This document shows, piece by piece, positions 26,283-34,334 of a stretch of 64,000 nucleotides of DNA. The notes beneath the pieces were generated by a model. It was not told where the DNA came from. It searched no databases and saw only the letters and a list, made by a program, of their open reading frames with translations. The position numbers and the translations under genes are program-made. The DNA comes from Pseudomonas sp. MH9.2 (lineage in GTDB: Bacteria; Pseudomonadota; Gammaproteobacteria; Pseudomonadales; Pseudomonadaceae). The DNA lies in the NCBI RefSeq assembly GCF_034353875.1, contig NZ_CP133784.1, positions 186,001-250,000 on the forward strand, in the 5' to 3' direction. Position 1 is the stretch's first letter. Each line of letters opens with the position of its first letter.

Positions 26283-26831
26283 ATGGACCTTAACGTAGGT
26301 GCGAAAGTCGATGTAAGCCCAAAGGGCGGTCAGTTAGTTCCAGTAATATTAGCTATTTCATCCACATTTTTTTTCGGGGCAGCAGTCTGGCTACAATCTC
26401 AAGGAAAATCATACGAACTTGCAGGGGGCGTTGGCGTTGCATTCTTCGGCGCAGCTATAGCTTTGTATCTCGTATCGCATAAAAATTCAGATCTTCAAAG
26501 ATCGCATGCATTCGGATTGACGGTCGGATCTGGGGGGAATCAGGTTGTTGTTAAGGCTGATCCTAGGTCTATGCCCAGCCTTGATTACATAAAAGGAATG
26601 CTCTCGCATATTAATATAATATTCAGTCGCGAGCCGCTTCCGGAAGCGAGCGGGATGATCGATGAACTCGGTAAGCCCATTGAAAATAGCGTAGACCAAG
26701 CTAGAGATGTTACCGATAGAGCAAATGTAGCTGCACAGGCGCAAGTAGACATTTTGACTGCCCATCTTCACATACGTGAGGCCGAAAACCTTTCAGCCTC
26801 CCCGGTTGTAAGTGATCAGAAAATTATATAA
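26283..26831 (+). CDS. Two-helix membrane protein, second gene of the AT-rich cassette
   Basis: 182 residues. Two adjacent hydrophobic helices (about 18-38 and 45-65: PVILAISSTFFFGAAVW and GGVGVAFFGAAIALYLV) are followed by a soluble, largely helical domain of about 115 residues. This is the general layout of small transmembrane effectors, but no family is recognised. It is translationally adjacent to the beta-helix-like protein. Function unknown; a lysogen-expressed phage-exclusion or toxin role is a hypothesis only. Confidence 0.6.
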   Translation: MDLNVGAKVDVSPKGGQLVPVILAISSTFFFGAAVWLQSQGKSYELAGGVGVAFFGAAIALYLVSHKNSDLQRSHAFGLTVGSGGNQVVVKADPRSMPSLDYIKGMLSHINIIFSREPLPEASGMIDELGKPIENSVDQARDVTDRANVAAQAQVDILTAHLHIREAENLSASPVVSDQKII

Positions 26832-26891
26832 ATCATGACGCAAAACTACCTAACGATAGTTTTGCGGCCGAACCGATTTTATTTTCAAGCA

Positions 26892-27650
26892 CTAACTTGA
26901 ACTCCTGCGCGATTGCCTCACGCTGAACCTCTTCACCAACCCAACCCAGCGCAGTTTCAGCGCCGGCTGTGGACCGCTGGTAATAACCGAGATACGCAGC
27001 ACGATTTCGCGCACGCTGAGGCCTTCGAATGGCACCACTGAGAACACCAGTGAAGTAGGCAGCGTTTCTTTGCTGCTGGCCTCGATAGCGTCCATCGCGC
27101 TACGGCTTGCGCCGGTCTCACGAACGGTGTGATCGCTTTCCGACGACGCCTTGATGGTGATGGTGCGCACCGCCGCGATCGCTTTGACGATGCTGATGTC
27201 CTGCAGGTCTTCACCAACAGCTTTCAGCGATGCGTTCCAGTCCTCGATCCAGTCGCTCAACTCCTTCTGCGACAGGGTGCGCCCGCCAATCTCCCGCACG
27301 GCCTTGTAACCGGCAGTGGGTTTCAGCTTCAGCGCAGCGCGATCATCTGCGTGACCAGGGTTCGCGGCGTCGCCGATGTTGAACATCACCAGGCAGGACA
27401 TTTCGTCCTGATCAATGAAGCCTTGAGCATTTACCACTGCGCGGTCGGTGACGTACTTACCGAAGTCCAGCAGAGAGTTAGTGGAGAAGGTGCCACGGAA
27501 GCGGCTGCGGCCGACGGCGAAGCGCTCCAAGTCAAAAATCTTAGCGCCTTCTGGAAGAATGGCTGTTGGCATGAACGTGTTCAGCGGCTTGCCGGTTGCG
27601 ATCAGCGCGGTGTTGGTGATCAGTTGAATTGCTTCAGGGGTGAGGGACAT
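26892..27650 (-). CDS. DUF2303-family phage protein
   Basis: 252 residues, full length for DUF2303 proteins of Pseudomonas and other phages, which lie in early/recombination regions. Recognisable stretches: LERFAVGRSRFRGTF, SCLVMFNIGDAANPGHADD and LSQKELSDWIEDW. Molecular function is not established for the family. It is expressed with the following two genes on the minus strand. Confidence 0.8.
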   Translation of the reverse strand: MSLTPEAIQLITNTALIATGKPLNTFMPTAILPEGAKIFDLERFAVGRSRFRGTFSTNSLLDFGKYVTDRAVVNAQGFIDQDEMSCLVMFNIGDAANPGHADDRAALKLKPTAGYKAVREIGGRTLSQKELSDWIEDWNASLKAVGEDLQDISIVKAIAAVRTITIKASSESDHTVRETGASRSAMDAIEASSKETLPTSLVFSVVPFEGLSVREIVLRISVITSGPQPALKLRWVGLVKRFSVRQSRRSSS

Positions 27651-27690
27651 TCGTCAAATCTCGATGGGGAAGGGATGGTGTTGCAGGTGA

Positions 27691-28038
27691 TCAGGTACGG
27701 GGAATGACTGGCGCCTGTTCCTTGGTAAAGATCTGCGCGTGCTTCTCAGGAAACAGCGTTATCTTGCCGCCGCTGCCAACGTGCATCGGCGTGTCTAGGC
27801 TGGTGTTTTCGCTGCGGGTACCGCGCTTGGTTGGCACCTTATAGTCGAGCTTGTGCTTGATTTTCACCTGGCTCGATTCGCCGATCTGGGCGAAGTCCAG
27901 GGTGATGACCAGCTTCCCGACCTTGCCGTGGTCAACAACGCCGGCGGCGACTTCGGAAAGAGCGTGGCCGATCTGGCTGGCGAAGGCGCCGCCGTTCAGC
28001 TCCTCGATGAACTCGGCGGTATCGGTTGCGATGGGCAT
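27691..28038 (-). CDS. Conserved phage early protein
   Basis: 115 residues starting MPIATDTAEFIEELNGGAF. It resembles small proteins found just upstream of DUF2303 genes in Pseudomonas phages. A central KLVITLDFAQIGESSQVKIKH strand pattern suggests a small beta-rich fold. Function unknown. GGAGAATCACCC precedes the start. Confidence 0.7.
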   Translation of the reverse strand: MPIATDTAEFIEELNGGAFASQIGHALSEVAAGVVDHGKVGKLVITLDFAQIGESSQVKIKHKLDYKVPTKRGTRSENTSLDTPMHVGSGGKITLFPEKHAQIFTKEQAPVIPRT

Positions 28039-28132
28039 GGGTGATTCTCCTGGAGGGCTTTAAGCCCGCTGGGTGGAAGATTGAGTTGGGGTTGTCGACG
28101 ACGGCGGTGCACTTTGGTATTGATCCGGCGCA

Positions 28133-28447
28133 TCAGGTCTTCTTGCTGAAGGTGAAGCCGTTTTCTCTGGCAATGAGGGCAACGCTTTTTACGTGAATGC
28201 CTATAGCCTTTGCCGCTTCAGCAACAGTCAGCCCGGCATCGGCATGCTTTCTCAGTTCAGGCGCCTTGGCATCACGCCGGGCCCGAAGTTTTTCTGAGTG
28301 GGTAGTGGTGCCGAAGAACGGGGCATCGGCACTGACACCGCGCGGGATGTCCTGAATCTTCTTGCCTGTAGCCAGGAAGTAGTCGATCTGAGCACTGAGG
28401 TCGGCGATGGTCTTGTGCCGAGGGTCGGCCATTGGTACGCCGATCAT
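28133..28447 (-). CDS. Phage protein with C-terminal helix-turn-helix pattern
   Basis: 104 residues. The C-terminal part (RKHADAGLTVAEAAKAIGIH, then VKSVALIARENG) reads like a resolvase/sigma-type HTH. The start at 28447 overlaps the upstream fragment's stop (ATGA); an internal ATG at 28432 is possible. Probably a small phage DNA-binding protein. Confidence 0.65.
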   Translation of the reverse strand: MIGVPMADPRHKTIADLSAQIDYFLATGKKIQDIPRGVSADAPFFGTTTHSEKLRARRDAKAPELRKHADAGLTVAEAAKAIGIHVKSVALIARENGFTFSKKT

Positions 28448-28576
28448 TGCCGCGCACCTTCAGGCAGCATGACAGCGACACCGTCGGCTTTTGCCTCAAG
28501 TAGCTGAGCGAAGTTGACTGCTTCCTTCCAGCTGAACCGGAAGCCCTTCACCTTGTCCGTCGACAGCTCGACGATT
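28444..28576 (-). pseudogene. 3' remnant of a phage early gene
   Basis: The in-frame C-terminal end, from IVELSTDKVKGFRFSWKE to the stop, resembles the end of a small phage early protein. Upstream of about 28577 the frame runs into the antisense of a lysis lipoprotein gene, so its 5' part has been replaced. This marks a deletion junction inside the prophage. Confidence 0.6.
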
Positions 28577-28834
28577 ATGAGACTGCTGCTGGTGGGGGTG
28601 GTGTTTTTGCTGGCGGGATGCGCCGGGCAGGAACCCGAAATACGCACTGTGCGAGTGGAGGTTCCAGTGCAGGTTCCGTGCAAGGTACCAGTCATTGCGG
28701 CACCGGCGTTCGCTGCGGCAGGTTTGAAGAAGGCGGATTCACTCGAGGTGAAGGTGAGGGCGCTGCTGGCTGAGCGTCGGCAGCATATTGGCTATGAAAA
28801 GGAGTTGGGGGCTGCCGTGGGCGCTTGTCAGTGA
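28577..28834 (+). CDS. Rz1-like outer-membrane lipoprotein (o-spanin)
   Basis: 85 residues: signal peptide with lipobox LLAGCAG near residues 13-17, then a Pro/Val-rich linker (VEVPVQVPCKVPVI) and a helical C-terminus. Short Pro-rich lipoproteins of this kind form the outer-membrane half of the phage spanin. In an intact phage it would lie inside or just after the Rz gene in the late lysis block; here it directly abuts an early gene remnant. A fused longer start (28514) is rejected because it runs through that remnant. Confidence 0.65.
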   Translation: MRLLLVGVVFLLAGCAGQEPEIRTVRVEVPVQVPCKVPVIAAPAFAAAGLKKADSLEVKVRALLAERRQHIGYEKELGAAVGACQ

Positions 28835-28988
28835 TGCCCATTGCATGGCGCAGCCTGGTCGTTACGACGCCTAGTAAGGTGAATCTATCACCCTGCGTTC
28901 CATTGGATTTGTCGGAAGGCAAGCTAAAATCGTTGCGGTTAAATAGATTAGGTCCATGCTGTAAACGTGTCCAAACGAGCTAACTCCC

Positions 28989-29123
28989 ATGACCAATAAA
29001 GGATTTATCGTACTGCTATTTGTCTTGGGTGCTCTTTGGCTTGTTACTGTGTGGGCGGTAGTGAAGTACGTAGGGCTGGAGGAATCGGTAACTGAGCCCA
29101 CGCATATAGTGATCGAGGGATAG
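28989..29123 (+). CDS. Small single-span membrane protein, 44 residues
   Basis: Starts MTNKGFIVLLFVLGALWLVT; one transmembrane helix (about 6-26) and a short charged tail (KYVGLEESVTEPTHIVIEG). It lies among lysis-gene remnants. It could be a holin-like or unrelated phage protein; no family is recognised. Confidence 0.45.
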   Translation: MTNKGFIVLLFVLGALWLVTVWAVVKYVGLEESVTEPTHIVIEG

Positions 29124-29306
29124 ATAGCATGCCACTGCAGCACTGGAAGCCCGCCAGCCAATCATGCCGCCATGGTGCTATCCGACTTGCTCACGCGGGC
29201 TGATAAACGAGCAGCAGACCTAGCTGCCCTTGCTGACAAATCCAGGATCGCGGGGCTGGCGTGCGAGGCTTCGTACAATGGATTGCGAGTCGGCCAGGCG
29301 GAATAA
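29124..29306 (+). pseudogene. C-terminal fragment of a phage Rz-like lysis protein
   Basis: The open frame from about 29166 reads MVLSDLLTRADKRAADLAAL, then ADKSRIAGLACEASYNGLRV and a stop. This resembles the C-terminal end of Rz-like (DUF2514-type) i-spanins, which close with an IAGLAC-like stretch. There is no start codon or N-terminal anchor in frame. It supports a former lysis cassette here. Confidence 0.5.
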
Positions 29307-29498
29307 GCAAACCCGGGGCTGGACTATGCCTACATGCTAATTTTTCGCGCCTACACTGTAGGCCGTAAAAATTAAAATGCAGCCCGCGCGGGTCCGCAGC
29401 CTGTCGATCTTTACGACATTACACCTAGTGTAAAGCTGGTCGTTCTGACCGAATCCCGCTATCTGGAACTGTAGAAAAAACCCGTTAAGAAAGCAAAG

Positions 29499-29530
29499 CC
29501 CCGAAGGTTCGCGCCTTCGGAGCTTCTATT
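29499..29530 (+). terminator. Hairpin terminator at the end of the lysis remnant
   Basis: CCCCGAAGG-TTCG-CGCCTTCGGAGC forms a GC-rich stem with a small loop, followed by TTCTATTTT. The interval 29307-29498 carries no complete gene, only short unassigned open stretches. Confidence 0.6.
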
Positions 29531-29584
29531 TTCGCTTCCATCCCTTAATGGGCGGCGAACGTGGGCGATATATTGCCAGTGGCG

Positions 29585-29775
29585 TGGGGATTGTGTTCGG
29601 TCGGCAGGACGCCGGGGGATGGGATTTACTGCTGGAAAGTCTTCCCCAAAACGCAACCGTTTGGACCAATGTTTATTGGGATCTAAATACTCGCAAAAAA
29701 CGCTGCATTTCCCGCCTATTTTTAAGCTCAAGGTCTTGATTAATAAGGCCTTAGTTATAGTTCACTCGCTGTCCC
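29585..29775 (+). repeat. Attachment-side repeat, first copy (~190 bp)
   Basis: From GATTGTGTTCGGTCGGCAGG to CGCTGTCCCA this stretch matches 37283-37472 with about 90 percent identity by eye. It contains a TTCCCCAAAAC box like those beside the integrase. In the second copy the right att core follows immediately; here the sequence diverges right after TGTCCCA. It is therefore probably the right end of the first element, with its core lost or recombined. Confidence 0.65.
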
Positions 29776-29913
29776 ATCCTATTGGTTTGCCATCATGATC
29801 ACACGAGTTTTCATAGGAGTGTTGTAAGTGTCTGGTTAAACCAGGTTGACGACGGGATTGGTCGGCGGGTCATCATGGCTGACTTTTTCATTCGTGTCGT
29901 AATTTCTAAATGC

Positions 29914-30113
29914 TCACCCGAGCAGCAGTTTGAATCCTGACATCAGAAGAATCGCTCCAAGTATCTTCTGCACCGCATTGGTCGGTAGGAACGTGGTTCC
30001 GAGGTGGGAGCCGATCAATGCTCCTAAGAGTGCAATCATCGCTAACCCCCAGACGTTCTCGGGGAGTTGAGTGGTGCTGCCCCAATGTCCTGTCAGTACT
30101 GCTAGAGAGTTGA
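29914..30113 (-). pseudogene. C-terminal fragment of a TauE/SafE-type membrane transporter
   Basis: Translation on the minus strand gives LAVLTGHWGSTTQLPENVWG, then LAMIALLGALIGSHLGTTFL and ILGAILLMSGFKLLLG followed by a stop. This is the typical last part of sulfite-exporter (TauE/SafE) family permeases. No N-terminal part is present, so it is a remnant left by insertion or deletion. Confidence 0.65.
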
Positions 30114-30408
30114 GATATCACCAGACCAGAAGAATCAAAAGACCTCCACAGAGAGGGCGTATGCCTATGACGAGCAATATCCAGAGCAGCTTTCGGTGAC
30201 GTCGACGCCAGGTGAGTGTACCTTCTGTTCTAGCCTATGAATCCAACAGTTTCAAGGCATTCAGCTCCCCCTAGGAACAAATCAAACATGGTGTCTAATC
30301 ACGCAAGGTTGCTAGTCAGAAGGTAACGGGACTGGTCACGTCCATGGAATATAGTGTTTTTGTGTATCGTCGACACTTCAACCATGAGCGCCAGCCCAGG
30401 AAAGGTCC
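30114..30408. other. Intergenic debris
   Basis: About 295 bp without a complete gene. Short open stretches may be transposase remnants, but none is recognisable. The YceI ribosome site (AGGAAAGGTCC) is at its right end. Confidence 0.4.
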
Positions 30409-30978
30409 ATGAATCCTCGATTTCTGCGTTTCACCGTACTGGCTGCCGTCGTCGCGCTCGGTTTCCTTCCCAATGCCCATGCCGTCGAATACACCGACGT
30501 AAATCCCACGGCCAGTACCATCAACTTTACCTACAACCAGATGGGATCGAAGGTGCATGGCACGTTCAGTCAGTTCGTCGGAGCCCTTGATTTCGACACC
30601 TCACACCCCGAGGCGGCTCATGCAAAACTGACCATAGAGCTTGGCAGCATCGACGCCGGTAGCGAAAACGCCAACACCGAATTGAAAAAAACTGCCTGGT
30701 TTGACACCACCGCTCATCCAGTGGCGACCTTCGAGTCGAGCCGTTTCAAAGACCTAGGCGGCAGCCATTACCAGATCACCGGCAACCTTACCCTCAAGGG
30801 TGTTACTCGGGAGGTGTTAGTGCCAGTGCTACTGAAATCGGAGGGCGCCATCGGCATCTTCGATGGCGAGCTGCTCCTCAAGCGCGGTGACTTCAACGTT
30901 GGCGTGGACGAATGGTCTGACAGTGTTGTTTCCGACAACATCACTATACGGTTCCGGATGGTTGCACCAGAACGCTGA
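30409..30978 (+). CDS. YceI-family periplasmic lipid-binding protein
   Basis: 189 residues. Signal peptide with cleavage likely after AHA (PNAHA-VEY), then a lipocalin-like YceI barrel with FTYNQMGSKVHGTFSQF, AKLTIELGSIDAGSENANTE and LTLKGVTREVLVPVLL. The family binds polyprenoid lipids and is often linked to stress or to a cytochrome b561 partner, which is absent here. The gene is intact although both sides are debris, so it may be cargo of the second element. Confidence 0.85.
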   Translation: MNPRFLRFTVLAAVVALGFLPNAHAVEYTDVNPTASTINFTYNQMGSKVHGTFSQFVGALDFDTSHPEAAHAKLTIELGSIDAGSENANTELKKTAWFDTTAHPVATFESSRFKDLGGSHYQITGNLTLKGVTREVLVPVLLKSEGAIGIFDGELLLKRGDFNVGVDEWSDSVVSDNITIRFRMVAPER

Positions 30979-31370
30979 GGCGACTGAAGGTATGCAGCGC
31001 CTGATATCGGGCGTTGAAGCTTATTTCTAGCGCTTCAACATCGGCAAAGAATCGGTCGCGGTAGGAATGGCAGTCACCTGCCACCCCCCGCACATACATG
31101 GACGCCCCCGGGTTGCCAAGCTTTCAATCTGTGACGGCTCGATGGTAGAGATTGCACTCATACATCCGGACTTTCGGTGCGGCATTGCCGCTGTCCCTGA
31201 TGGAATCCGCTGGCCGAGTTCTCAATAGATCCGTGTGCTCATGGCACGCTGTGCGGGTCAGATTTTCTTGGCCACGGTCTTACCAGTTTTGCCATCAATT
31301 CATGATCACCTGAGCAATCAATAGTGTTGGTCTACTACAGGGTTGAGTTGACGTCTTCAAGCCACTTCGA
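30979..31370. other. Intergenic debris before IS fragments
   Basis: About 390 bp in which I see no gene, RNA or repeat that can be named. It joins the YceI gene to the IS110 fragment. Confidence 0.4.
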
Positions 31371-31500
31371 TTACGCGATGACGGTCGTGTAATCGGAGCG
31401 GAACTCGCGGTCACCGGCCAACAAGGCCCATATAATTCGGGCGTTTTTATTAGCCAGTGCAACGGCTGCCACATTGGCGTTACGCCGCTTAACCGCGTCT
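31371..31500 (-). mobile_element. IS110-family transposase, 3' fragment
   Basis: The minus-strand reading VKRRNANVAAVALANKNARI and WALLAGDREFRSDY followed by a stop matches the conserved C-terminal end of IS110-type transposases (ALANKxARIxWALL). Only about 43 codons remain. It abuts an oppositely oriented IS66 fragment. Confidence 0.75.
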
Positions 31501-31507
31501 GACTACC

Positions 31508-31730
31508 CGACAACCAAATCCGGCCTTGGGCTCTGGGCCGCAAAAACTGGCTGTTCGCAGGCTCACTGCGCAGCGGAAAACGTCCAGCGGCGATCATGAG
31601 TTTGATCCGGTCGGCAAGGCTAAACGGGCATGATCCGTATGCCTATCTGAAGGACGTCCTTACGCGCCTACCGACGCAACGCGCGAGTGAGATTTCCGAG
31701 TTGCTGCCGCATAAATGGCGACCCGTTTAG
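31508..31730 (+). mobile_element. IS66-family transposase (TnpC), 3' fragment
   Basis: The plus-strand reading NQIRPWALGRKNWLFAGS, MSLIRSARLNGHDPYAYLKD and SEISELLPHKWRPV followed by a stop is the typical end of IS66 TnpC. No N-terminal part, tnpA or tnpB is present. A related fragment lies inverted at 40309-40458. Confidence 0.8.
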
Positions 31731-32136
31731 TTACGCAATACGGGATGCCCGGACGCATACGGCGTGTTGATCGTTTTTGGGATGATTTGGCTGGGCCTTG
31801 TGTGGAGCCTGATTGCTTGGCTCGTTATGCCAGGATAGGAAGGCGTCTCCTAGAACGCGTTGAGCGCCCGTCATGGAATGGAGCAATCTGAAGCTCGTAA
31901 TCCTCTGAAGTTGTAGTGAGCGTTCCAGGCGCATGAAGGGCGTTCTATGGGTTCAACCTAGATAGAGGAGAGGCGCCTGGATTTGCTAGATAAGAAAGTA
32001 AAGGCCCTGCTGACATAACGGGTCAGCGTATCCTTACGGGAAGGAGTTGGTAGAGACAGTGGACTGGTCAAGCCATTCACTGGCCAGTTACGCTACCTAA
32101 CATGATAGCCGGTCATCGGCTGCCTCCTAATGAGCC
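31731..32136. other. Intergenic region upstream of the KaiC-like operon
   Basis: About 400 bp with no supported gene. A minus-strand open frame in 31731-31934 has no ribosome site and no recognisable family. The right end runs into the promoter of the KaiC-like operon. Confidence 0.4.
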
Positions 32137-32163
32137 TTGATAACGCGTTACAGGATGTATAAT
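32137..32163 (+). promoter_or_regulatory. Sigma-70-type promoter of the KaiC-like operon
   Basis: TTGATA (32137-32142), 15-bp spacer and a consensus TATAAT (32158-32163). The spacer is short of the ideal 17, but CCTTGA two bases upstream gives 17. Transcription would begin near 32170, inside an inverted repeat. Confidence 0.55.
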
Positions 32164-32165
32164 TA

Positions 32166-32184
32166 ATATCTGTCCATCAGATAT
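32166..32184. promoter_or_regulatory. Inverted repeat at the transcription start of the KaiC-like operon
   Basis: ATATCTG-TCCAT-CAGATAT is a perfect 7-5-7 inverted repeat immediately after the -10 box and 9 bp before the first ATG. Its position suits a repressor operator. The regulator is unknown. Confidence 0.5.
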
Positions 32185-32193
32185 CAGCTAGCC

Positions 32194-32628
32194 ATGTACA
32201 GGGAAAGCGAAGAAGACCGCCAGGTCGTAGCTGCTCTGACGCGCCGGGTTGGTGACATTGTTGACCTTGCAAATGTCGCTGAAGCGATCATTTCAACATT
32301 GCGGGATATGGACGCAGCCCTCACGCCCATCATCGGCCAGCAAGGTGCTGCTGCGCTGTACCGACGCAGCCTCCATTTAAGCATCTCTATCCATCCGCAT
32401 ATGGCCGGCACCTATGGCAGTGTGCAGGCTGCGCTGGATCTGACTGCTCTCAAGTCCGTACTCGTTGAGGCGAGCGAAGCTGATGCGTTATTGTTCGGTG
32501 AGGTGTTGTTGAACACCTTCTACGAGTTGCTGACTACACTGATCGGGCCTTCGCTCACAGCACATTTGCTTCGTTCCGTGTGGGAAAATTCTTTGACTGG
32601 CACCCCAGCGCAGGATACCTCGCCATGA
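32194..32628 (+). CDS. Hypothetical helical protein co-transcribed with a KaiC-like ATPase
   Basis: 144 residues, not recognised. It reads as mostly helical (DIVDLANVAEAIISTLRDMD, LLFGEVLLNTFYELLTTLIG). There is no signal peptide or membrane helix. The stop overlaps the KaiC start (ATGA), so the two are made together and probably interact. No strong ribosome site precedes the ATG, which is about 25 bases from the predicted transcript start. A partner or input regulator of the ATPase is a reasonable guess. Confidence 0.65.
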   Translation: MYRESEEDRQVVAALTRRVGDIVDLANVAEAIISTLRDMDAALTPIIGQQGAAALYRRSLHLSISIHPHMAGTYGSVQAALDLTALKSVLVEASEADALLFGEVLLNTFYELLTTLIGPSLTAHLLRSVWENSLTGTPAQDTSP

Positions 32629-34085
32629 CCACCAAAGTGACAATCAACCGCCTGGCCACCGGTGTGCCAGGACTGGACGAGGTGCTTGGCGGAGGATTGC
32701 CGGAATTTTCGTTCAACCTGATCGCCGGACCGCCTGGTTGCGGCAAGACAACGCTGTCCCACCAGATAATGTTTGCGCTGGCAACGCCTGAGCGTCCAGC
32801 CCTGTACTTCACCGTACTCGGCGAACCGCCGCTGAAAATGCTGCGGTATCAACAGCAATTCGACTTTTTCGACAGCGAAGCGATTAACCATTCGATCCGC
32901 TACATCAACCTGTCCAACGACACATTGGCGGGTAATCTGGATGAGGTGCTGCGGCGCATCGTCAGCGAAGTCGAAACCCACGGCCCTGCATTGGTATTCA
33001 TCGATTCTTTCCGTTCAGTGGTGCTAGCCAGCCGGGCCCAGGACAATCCGAATAACAACCTGCCACAGTTCGTTCAGCAACTCGGTATGTTGATGACCAC
33101 CTGGCAGGCAACGACCTTCCTGATTGGTGAATATTTCACCGAAACCGACAGTAATCCGATTTTCACCGTGGCCGACGGTTTGATCTGGCTGCGACAGAGC
33201 CTGCAGCGCAACTCCATGGTACGCAAAATGGAAATAATGAAGATGCGCGGCCAGCCGACATTACCAGGGTTGCACACCTTCCGCATCGCCACGTCGGGGA
33301 TCAAGGTCTTCCCGCCAGAGGCGATCAACCCGGTTAAAACACCGCTGGAACTACCGATCAAGCGCCTGAAAATGGGTGTGCCACAACTCGACGACATGCT
33401 CGGCGGTGGCCTGCCCCGTGGCTATTCCTTGCTGGTGGCCGGCCCATCCGGCTCCGGAAAAAGCATTCTGGCGGCGTCCTTCCTCGCTGAAGGCGCCCGC
33501 ACAGGCGAGACCGGCGTGATTGCGATGTTCGAGCAGCGCCCCAACCATTCACAGAACGCCACGCTGGCACGCCTGATCAAGAGCGATAAGGTAGGTCTGG
33601 TAGACAGTCACGCGCCAGACATGTCAATCGACGAAATCGTCCAGTTACTATTGGCCGAGATCAAGCGCCTGAAGGCCACCCGTGTGGTCATTGATTCGCT
33701 GTCGGGCTTCGAGCTAGCGCTGGCACCGACCTTCCGTGAGGACTTCCGCGAATCACTGTCACGCATGGTCACTGCGCTGACCAGTGCCGGTGCCACCGTG
33801 CTGATGACCACCGAGCTTGAAGACCGCTATACCGACCTGCGTTTCAGCCCCTACGGTACGGCCTTCCTGACCGACGCAATCATTGTCCAGCGCTACATCG
33901 AAGTCGAAAGCCGCCTACTGCGCATCATGGCCGTGGTTAAGCTTCGGGCCAGCGCCCACTCGGATGAACTGCGTCGATACCACATCGATGATAAGGGCCT
34001 GCAGATCGGTCAAATGTTGTCGGATCAGGAAGGTTTGCTCGGGGGCCGGCCAACTCAACATCATCTTGAAAACGACAATGCGTGA
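32625..34085 (+). CDS. KaiC-like double-domain RecA-type ATPase
   Basis: 486 residues with two tandem KaiC domains. CI has Walker A AGPPGCGKTTLSHQ near residue 32 and TVLGEPPLKML at the catalytic-Glu position. CII has Walker A AGPSGSGKSILAAS near residue 272 and IAMFEQRPN. By eye, the CII segment YGTAFLTDAIIVQRY aligns with the cyanobacterial autophosphorylation loop (HISTITDTI), but the two phospho-acceptors are replaced by Ala and Phe. It is therefore a KaiC homologue without the clock phosphosites. No kaiA or kaiB is nearby. The start is at the ATGA overlap; an upstream in-frame start is rejected. Confidence 0.85.
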   Translation: MTTKVTINRLATGVPGLDEVLGGGLPEFSFNLIAGPPGCGKTTLSHQIMFALATPERPALYFTVLGEPPLKMLRYQQQFDFFDSEAINHSIRYINLSNDTLAGNLDEVLRRIVSEVETHGPALVFIDSFRSVVLASRAQDNPNNNLPQFVQQLGMLMTTWQATTFLIGEYFTETDSNPIFTVADGLIWLRQSLQRNSMVRKMEIMKMRGQPTLPGLHTFRIATSGIKVFPPEAINPVKTPLELPIKRLKMGVPQLDDMLGGGLPRGYSLLVAGPSGSGKSILAASFLAEGARTGETGVIAMFEQRPNHSQNATLARLIKSDKVGLVDSHAPDMSIDEIVQLLLAEIKRLKATRVVIDSLSGFELALAPTFREDFRESLSRMVTALTSAGATVLMTTELEDRYTDLRFSPYGTAFLTDAIIVQRYIEVESRLLRIMAVVKLRASAHSDELRRYHIDDKGLQIGQMLSDQEGLLGGRPTQHHLENDNA

Positions 34086-34094
34086 ATCGAGGGC

Positions 34095-34277
34095 ATGAGC
34101 AAGGCCGATAGCAAGAACGAGGAAGCACGGCCCCTGCCGCTCTTGGACTGCCTGCTCGGCCAGAAAACCGTTGAGACGGCGGCGGTGCTGGCGGCACGGA
34201 AAAAAGAGCTGAGCGACACGCTTTTCAGCAAGTGGAATAGCGTCCTAAAGGCATGGCTGGCACGCTACTCCCCCTAA
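34095..34277 (+). CDS. Small hypothetical protein, third gene of the KaiC-like operon
   Basis: 60 residues, charged and helical (KKELSDTLFSKWNSVLKAWL). It starts 9 bp after the KaiC-like gene, so it is probably co-transcribed. It could be a complete small partner or the remnant of a longer gene lost from the island; the sequence does not decide. Function unknown. Confidence 0.5.
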   Translation: MSKADSKNEEARPLPLLDCLLGQKTVETAAVLAARKKELSDTLFSKWNSVLKAWLARYSP

Positions 34278-34334
34278 AATCATCTCGACACGCAGTGCCC
34301 AGCATGCGCTCCCGCCGGCATCTGTCGATCCGCG

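Noticed and set aside
31731..31934. 67-residue minus-strand frame near IS debris
   Set aside because: No ribosome site or similarity; composition looks like random reading of non-coding DNA.
32580..32625. Upstream start for the KaiC-like protein
   Set aside because: The extra residues are read from the 3' end of the preceding gene; the ATGA overlap with the KaiC motif start is the better choice.
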